Shown: piece after piece, positions 6,582 through 9,785 of the stretch
How the letters are laid out: each line of letters begins with the position of its first letter
Position numbering within the stretch: the stretch's first letter is position 1
Program-made: the position numbers and the translations under genes
DNA from: Anaerolineae bacterium
GTDB lineage: Bacteria > Chloroflexota > Anaerolineae > Anaerolineales > Anaerolineaceae
Length of the DNA: 9,785 bases
Reading direction: 5' to 3'
Assembly (NCBI GenBank): GCA_016213455.1
Contig: JACRAG010000075.1
Span: 1 to 9,785 of the forward strand
The notes under the pieces: model-generated
The model's input: only the letters and a program-made list of their open reading frames with translations
Databases searched by the model: none
Told to the model about the DNA's origin: nothing

Positions 6582-6654
6582 CCCCTTATGGGTTCTTACT
6601 CATGGTGTTGGTGAATTGAGGATTTCTTGCTGTCCTCACGTACTTACAGCTCAA

Positions 6655-6683
6655 ATTCTATCAAAATCCTGCGATCCCGGCAA
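6655..6683 (-). promoter_or_regulatory. dnaA: Candidate dnaA promoter
   Basis: Read on the - strand: -35 TTGCCG (plus-strand 6678-6683), 17-base spacer, -10 TAGAAT (6655-6660), with TG one base before the -10 (extended -10 form). Expected start is near 6648, giving a leader of about 218 bases to the dnaA ATG. A stem TGAGGA/TCCTCA (plus-strand 6617-6638) follows the start. Confidence 0.6.
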
Positions 6684-6721
6684 GGCGATTTCCCTACGCC
6701 ACCCTAAAAATTTATTGTATT

Positions 6722-6740
6722 TTAAGGTCACCGACCTTAA
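6722..6740. promoter_or_regulatory. 19-base perfect palindrome, operator-like
   Basis: TTAAGGTC (6722-6729) and GACCTTAA (6733-6740) form an eight-base perfect inverted repeat with a three-base centre, about 39 bases upstream of the dnaA -35. Size and symmetry fit a binding site for a dimeric regulator. No regulator gene is next to it, and the bound protein is unknown. Confidence 0.45.
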
Positions 6741-6797
6741 CGAATTACAACCGAATATTAACCATTGATATGTATAGTGAATTTATTCACATTTCTG

Positions 6798-6833
6798 TAT
6801 ATGGGGTTTCGCCACCGCGAAAAACCGTATATA
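6798..6833. repeat. 36-base imperfect palindrome between DnaA-box-like sites
   Basis: The core TTTCGC (6807-6812) pairs with GCGAAA (6817-6822) around CACC. The outer arms TATAT (6798-6802) and ATATA (6829-6833), and a GG/CC step between, extend the symmetry with small mismatches. It lies between the sites at 6783 and 6862 and may be part of origin architecture or a regulator site. Confidence 0.4.
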
Positions 6834-6951
6834 TGGTGGTTGATTCAATTTTATAACGTTCTTGTCCACAGATGGCGTTTTTCCACGAAAAGTTTGCAAT
6901 GGAGTTCGTGAACGTTTTGCGTAGAGTCAATCTCCGGATTCTGGAAGAAGG

Positions 6952-8247
6952 CTAAAAACCAGCCAGAATCAACTGCGCAGCCTTGCGGCCGATCTCAACC
7001 GCAAAGTTTGTGCCGCGGTCCCACGGATAAACTTGCGACATGCCGGCGTAATAAAGACCGCTCATGGGAGTCTGGATGGCAGGAATGTTGGCGGAGTGAT
7101 TGAGCAGCGGGATGGGTTGAGCATAGGCTGTGCGCCAGAGCCAGGCGTTGCGCACCCAATCCGGTGAAAATTGGGGGTTGATGCGTGACAAGCCGGGCAA
7201 AAAGCGCTGGAGCAGCTCTTCTTTGCTCAGGTTGAAGTTCTCGTGATCGGTGTCCAGGTAATCGCCGCAGTAGACGATATGCTCGCCGCCAAAATACTCG
7301 GGCGAGAGGAAGTTGGTATGCTCCACCATCGCCAGGAAGGGATAGCCGGCGGTCTTGGGCATGTTGTACCAGTAGTAGCCCTGCGTGCTGATCTGCTGTT
7401 TAAGCGACAGCACCATCACCACCGCCCCCATGCTTTTTAAATTGAGCAGCCCCTGCAGGTAGCTGCCCGGCAGGGAGGGGGCCAGCGAAGCCATCAGAGA
7501 CGGCGAGGTGGTGGAGAGGCAAACGTCAAATGTCTGCGAACCAGCAGAAGAGTCCAGCTGCACGCCGCCGTGTTCCAGCGGGGTAATGCGCTGCACTGGC
7601 GTGGAGAGCAGGAGATTCACGCCTTCCTTGCGCAGGCGCTCTGCCAACAGATCACTGAAGGCCTGCATACCGCCGCGGAAAGTGGCAAGGCGGGTGGTGC
7701 GGGCTTTGAGCCGCGCCCACATCCATGCCATGTTGACTTCTTTATAATGCGGCCCGAACTTGCCGACCAGCATGGGCTCGAACAGGTTGGTGTAGATGCG
7801 ATCGCCGTAATAGCGCTGCATCCACTCGTAGGCGGTGGTTTTTTCCAGGCTGCGCCATCCAGCCAGGTAGCGCAGGAAAACCGTGACAAAGCCAAAGCGC
7901 GCCATGCCAAAGGGGAAGGAATAGCCGGGGAAAGTCAGCGCTGCCATCGGGCTGTCCAGCGGGTAGAAATTGCCGTTGTAATAAGCCACGGTCTTGGGTC
8001 GTGGGGTGACCACCCGGTCGCGCACACCCAGATCGTCCAGCAATCGGAAGATTTCTTTGTCGGAGAGGAACCAGTGATGGTAAAAACGCTCCACCGACCA
8101 ATCCCAGTTGGATTCTTTGAAGCCGGCAGCCAGGCCGCCGACATAATTGGCGGCTTCGAAAATGGTGACTTCATGTCCGGCGCGGCGCAGATCAAAAGCT
8201 GCGGCCATGCCGCCCAAACCGGCTCCGATGATGGCGATGCGTTTCAT
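6952..8247 (-). CDS. FAD-dependent oxidoreductase of the protoporphyrinogen oxidase / phytoene desaturase-like superfamily
   Basis: A 431-residue flavoprotein. The N-terminal dinucleotide-binding fold shows GAGLGGMAAAFDLRRAGHEV at 8-27 (GxGxxG) with the ribose-binding acid in FEA at 30-32, then VGGLA at 36-40. The C-terminal FAD-contact stretch is GLYYAGMSQVYPWDRGTNFA at 397-416. RGGMQAFSDLLAERL at 191-205 is the usual substrate-domain segment of this amine-oxidase-like superfamily. The exact substrate cannot be read; isoprenoid, sugar-nucleotide or porphyrin-type relatives exist. GGGAG (plus-strand 8256-8260) lies 8 bases before ATG 8247 and touches the stop of the flippase-like gene, so the two are probably one operon. 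I found no clear terminator after it. Confidence 0.88.
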   Translation of the reverse strand: MKRIAIIGAGLGGMAAAFDLRRAGHEVTIFEAANYVGGLAAGFKESNWDWSVERFYHHWFLSDKEIFRLLDDLGVRDRVVTPRPKTVAYYNGNFYPLDSPMAALTFPGYSFPFGMARFGFVTVFLRYLAGWRSLEKTTAYEWMQRYYGDRIYTNLFEPMLVGKFGPHYKEVNMAWMWARLKARTTRLATFRGGMQAFSDLLAERLRKEGVNLLLSTPVQRITPLEHGGVQLDSSAGSQTFDVCLSTTSPSLMASLAPSLPGSYLQGLLNLKSMGAVVMVLSLKQQISTQGYYWYNMPKTAGYPFLAMVEHTNFLSPEYFGGEHIVYCGDYLDTDHENFNLSKEELLQRFLPGLSRINPQFSPDWVRNAWLWRTAYAQPIPLLNHSANIPAIQTPMSGLYYAGMSQVYPWDRGTNFAVEIGRKAAQLILAGF

Positions 8248-8259
8248 ACGAAAGACTCC

Positions 8260-9291
8260 CTAAGGGGCAGGTTGTTGGTCGGGTTGGTTGCGAACGTCCT
8301 GCACTTGCTTGCCCCAGCGCAGCGGCTGACGCAGGTAAAAGAACGCGCCCAACAGGGTGATGGGCAGCCAGAGTGCAGCGTGCAAGACCAGCGTGTAACC
8401 GGCTGCCACTTCCGGGGCGACACCGTAAGCCACCAGCACCGCGATGCCGGGAGCATCGAAGGTGCCCACGTATCCGGGCGCGGAGGGCAGGGTGGTCGCC
8501 AGGTTGACGATGCCGTTCATCAGCATCAGCCCAAAGAAGCTGATCTCGAAGGAGAAGGCGTGCATCACAAACCAGTATTTGGCGGTTTCCAGCAGCCAGA
8601 TGATGACTGTGGTGACGAAGATCATCAGCGCATCGGCAGGCGAGCGAAGGCTTTCCAGCCCGGAAAGAAAGCGCAGGGCCAGGTCGCGCGTTTTGACGCG
8701 GATTTTTTCCGGAAGCAGTGGCAAAACGCGGTCGAGCAAGCGTTCGGTCTGGTGGGGGAACATGGCAGCCAGCAAGAACAGGATCAATGCGCCAAAAAAG
8801 GCCAGCGATCCGATGATTGCCAGGGTGCGAATATCGAGGCTGCCGATCAAACCGGAATTGTGGGTCAACCGGGCCATTTCCGAAAGGTTGAGGAATACAA
8901 AACCGAGCATGACCACGCCGTCAAAAATGCGCTCGACGATGATGGTCGCCAGCGATGCCGAAATGGGCACATTTTCGCGCTGTTTCAGGATGACGGCGCG
9001 CAGCACTTCTCCGGCGCGTGCCGGGTAGATGTTGTTGCCCATATATCCGATGGTGACGATGGGAAACATGGAAGCGGTGGAAATGGACTTGAGCGGGCGC
9101 AGCATGTAATGCCAGCGCCAGCTTCGCGCCCAAACGCCGACGAAATACACCGCGACGCCGGGAACCAGCCACCAATATTTTGCTTTCTGGACGATCGACC
9201 AGACATCTTCCAGTTTGAGCCCGCGCAGCGAAAAGTAAAGGAAAATGGCGCTGATGAGCAGGCCGACCCAAAACTGCCAGCGTTTGAGCAT
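8260..9291 (-). CDS. Flippase-like integral membrane protein (LPG_synthase_TM / UPF0104 family)
   Basis: 343 residues with about seven to eight predicted membrane helices (about 7-22, 41-56, 122-137, 157-177, 222-240, 252-268, 283-302, 305-320). Family marks are NNIYPARAGEVLRAVILK at 86-103 followed by TIIVERIFDG at 116-125, and PSAPGYVGTFDAPG at 269-282 near the C-terminus. This family includes the membrane part of MprF (lysylphosphatidylglycerol synthase/flippase) and archaeal AglD-like proteins. The catalytic aminoacyl-transferase domain of full MprF is absent, so this is more likely a lipid or polyprenyl-lipid translocator or accessory; the substrate is unknown. Its ATG shares one base with the stop of the small gene before it (TAATG), and the FAD oxidoreductase follows after 12 bases. 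Confidence 0.9.
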   Translation of the reverse strand: MLKRWQFWVGLLISAIFLYFSLRGLKLEDVWSIVQKAKYWWLVPGVAVYFVGVWARSWRWHYMLRPLKSISTASMFPIVTIGYMGNNIYPARAGEVLRAVILKQRENVPISASLATIIVERIFDGVVMLGFVFLNLSEMARLTHNSGLIGSLDIRTLAIIGSLAFFGALILFLLAAMFPHQTERLLDRVLPLLPEKIRVKTRDLALRFLSGLESLRSPADALMIFVTTVIIWLLETAKYWFVMHAFSFEISFFGLMLMNGIVNLATTLPSAPGYVGTFDAPGIAVLVAYGVAPEVAAGYTLVLHAALWLPITLLGAFFYLRQPLRWGKQVQDVRNQPDQQPAP

Positions 9292-9425
9292 TAGAAGCGC
9301 ACCAGAGAGATGACCATGGAGAGAATTATGAGGAGCGATAGCAGAGCAAAAATGACCTGGTTGCGCCGCAGATTGCGCTGCTCAACGTTGATTTTCTGTT
9401 TTTCGTTGGGTGATTTCTTGTTCAT
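9291..9425 (-). CDS. 44-residue single-helix membrane protein of unknown function
   Basis: A small gene. It starts MNKKSPNEKQKINVEQRN, a charged, Lys- and Gln-rich N-terminal half ending in LRRNQ, followed by one hydrophobic helix (about 24-42, VIFALLSLLIILSMVISLV) and a short RF tail. The basic residues before the helix predict an N-in orientation. GAGG lies four bases before the ATG. Its TAA stop overlaps the ATG of the flippase-like gene by one base (TAATG), strong evidence that it is translated and coupled. The PPase-like gene stop is 27 bases upstream. No function can be assigned; a partner or regulator of the neighbouring membrane protein is one possibility. Confidence 0.75.
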   Translation of the reverse strand: MNKKSPNEKQKINVEQRNLRRNQVIFALLSLLIILSMVISLVRF

Positions 9426-9452
9426 ACGACCTCGTTTAAATTACCTGACCCC

Positions 9453-9785
9453 TTATTTTACTCCAATCCGCAGGATTTCTGATTGAAAATACTGTTCCTG
9501 AAAGTGTACGGCTTGCCGGACCTGGTCGTCGGTCAATGTGACACCGGCGGGTACGACCACCAGTTTGTCATCCGCGTCGTCCAGGCGGTGAACGACGGCG
9601 ATGCAGATGCCGGTAAATTCGGACAGGGGAAACGCTTCCACGCCCAGCACATAAGCATCCAGGTCCTCGCCATCCGGGGCAGGAATGCCGGGCAGGTAGC
9701 CGTAATTCACCGGGTATTCAAAGCCGTGGGTGGTGTGGTGAGAGCCGTACGGACGATCAATCACCACCTTCACCGTGCGACCAAG
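9453..9785 (-). CDS. Compact inorganic pyrophosphatase-like protein, N-terminus cut by the window edge
   Basis: A reading frame runs off the right edge, so the start is missing; 110 residues are visible. An in-frame GTG at 9773 exists, but the frame continues upstream as LGRT, matching the LGKTV-like opening of short pyrophosphatase-like proteins, so the true start lies outside. The core FEYPVNYGYLPGIPAPDGE matches the family I pyrophosphatase signature, followed by DLDAYVLG. In canonical enzymes the metal site reads DGDPxD; here it is DGEDLD, so the middle Asp is Glu. DDKLVVVP further on matches DAKLVAVP of family I. It probably hydrolyses pyrophosphate or a related small phosphate, but the substitution and short length leave activity open. 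It is the first visible gene of the set leading to the oxidoreductase. Confidence 0.8.
   Translation of the reverse strand, partial: LGRTVKVVIDRPYGSHHTTHGFEYPVNYGYLPGIPAPDGEDLDAYVLGVEAFPLSEFTGICIAVVHRLDDADDKLVVVPAGVTLTDDQVRQAVHFQEQYFQSEILRIGVK

Larger units (their letters stand above)
6700..6890. other. Candidate replication origin region (oriC) beside dnaA
   Basis: This AT-rich non-coding stretch directly upstream of dnaA holds one 9-mer fitting TTATNCACA (TTATTCACA, 6783-6791), one with a single change from TTATCCACA (TTGTCCACA, 6862-6870) and a weaker TTTTCCACG (6879-6887), all in the same direction. AT-rich tracts at 6705-6725 and about 6740-6800 could be unwinding elements. Several palindromes lie here. 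Bacterial origins are often next to dnaA, which supports the call. The small number of good boxes makes it tentative: it could instead be a dnaA autoregulatory region. Confidence 0.45.

Noticed and set aside
6586..6603. Five-codon upstream reading frame MSKNP in the dnaA leader
   Set aside because: No ribosome-binding site precedes it, and frames this short arise often by chance; noted only as part of the leader finding.
7570..9294. 574-residue open frame on the + strand
   Set aside because: It lies antisense to the oxidoreductase and flippase-like genes. The translation is rich in His, Gln and Asp with no domain, typical of a shadow frame in GC-rich DNA.

Overview
The window reads as a chromosomal housekeeping segment from a moderately GC-rich bacterium. 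Gene content (a DnaA, RNase J, a MutY with a fused Nudix-type domain, a flippase-like membrane protein beside an FAD oxidoreductase) and the style of the proteins suggest a Chloroflexota member, perhaps Anaerolineae. That assignment is inference from protein style only. No mobile element, CRISPR array or tRNA was seen.

Left part, + strand (271-3068): a four-gene run made of a metallo-beta-lactamase-fold hydrolase, a 100-residue protein of unknown role, mutY, and pcm, which overlaps mutY by 17 bases. It ends at a strong bidirectional terminator (3072-3105). The run suggests a damage-repair theme: MutY removes A opposite 8-oxoG and Pcm repairs isoaspartyl residues. A 98-base imperfect inverted repeat fills the gap before mutY and covers its weak ribosome-binding site.

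Middle part, - strand (3120-6951): RNase J, then dnaA upstream of it, each with its own transcription signals. dnaA ends at an intrinsic terminator. RNase J has a near-consensus promoter (TTGACT-17-TAAAAT) followed about 90-100 bases later by a second intrinsic terminator that lies before the RNase J start codon, which is the layout of an attenuated leader or a small RNA. Upstream of dnaA lies a 522-base non-coding region. It holds a dnaA promoter, a leader that can fold as a three-way junction followed by a terminator-like hairpin, and an AT-rich stretch with DnaA-box-like sites and palindromes that is a candidate replication origin.

Right part, - strand (6952-9785): a tightly packed set transcribed toward dnaA. 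In order of transcription it holds a compact pyrophosphatase-like protein (cut by the window edge), a 44-residue single-helix membrane protein, a flippase-like LPG_synthase_TM protein (TAATG stop-start overlap with the small gene), and an FAD-dependent oxidoreductase. The flippase-like protein and the oxidoreductase suggest envelope lipid or polyisoprenoid chemistry, but the substrate cannot be read from the sequence.

The most interesting unexplained parts are the two structured leaders (dnaA and RNase J), the pre-mutY inverted repeat, and the hairpin-dense first 150 bases.
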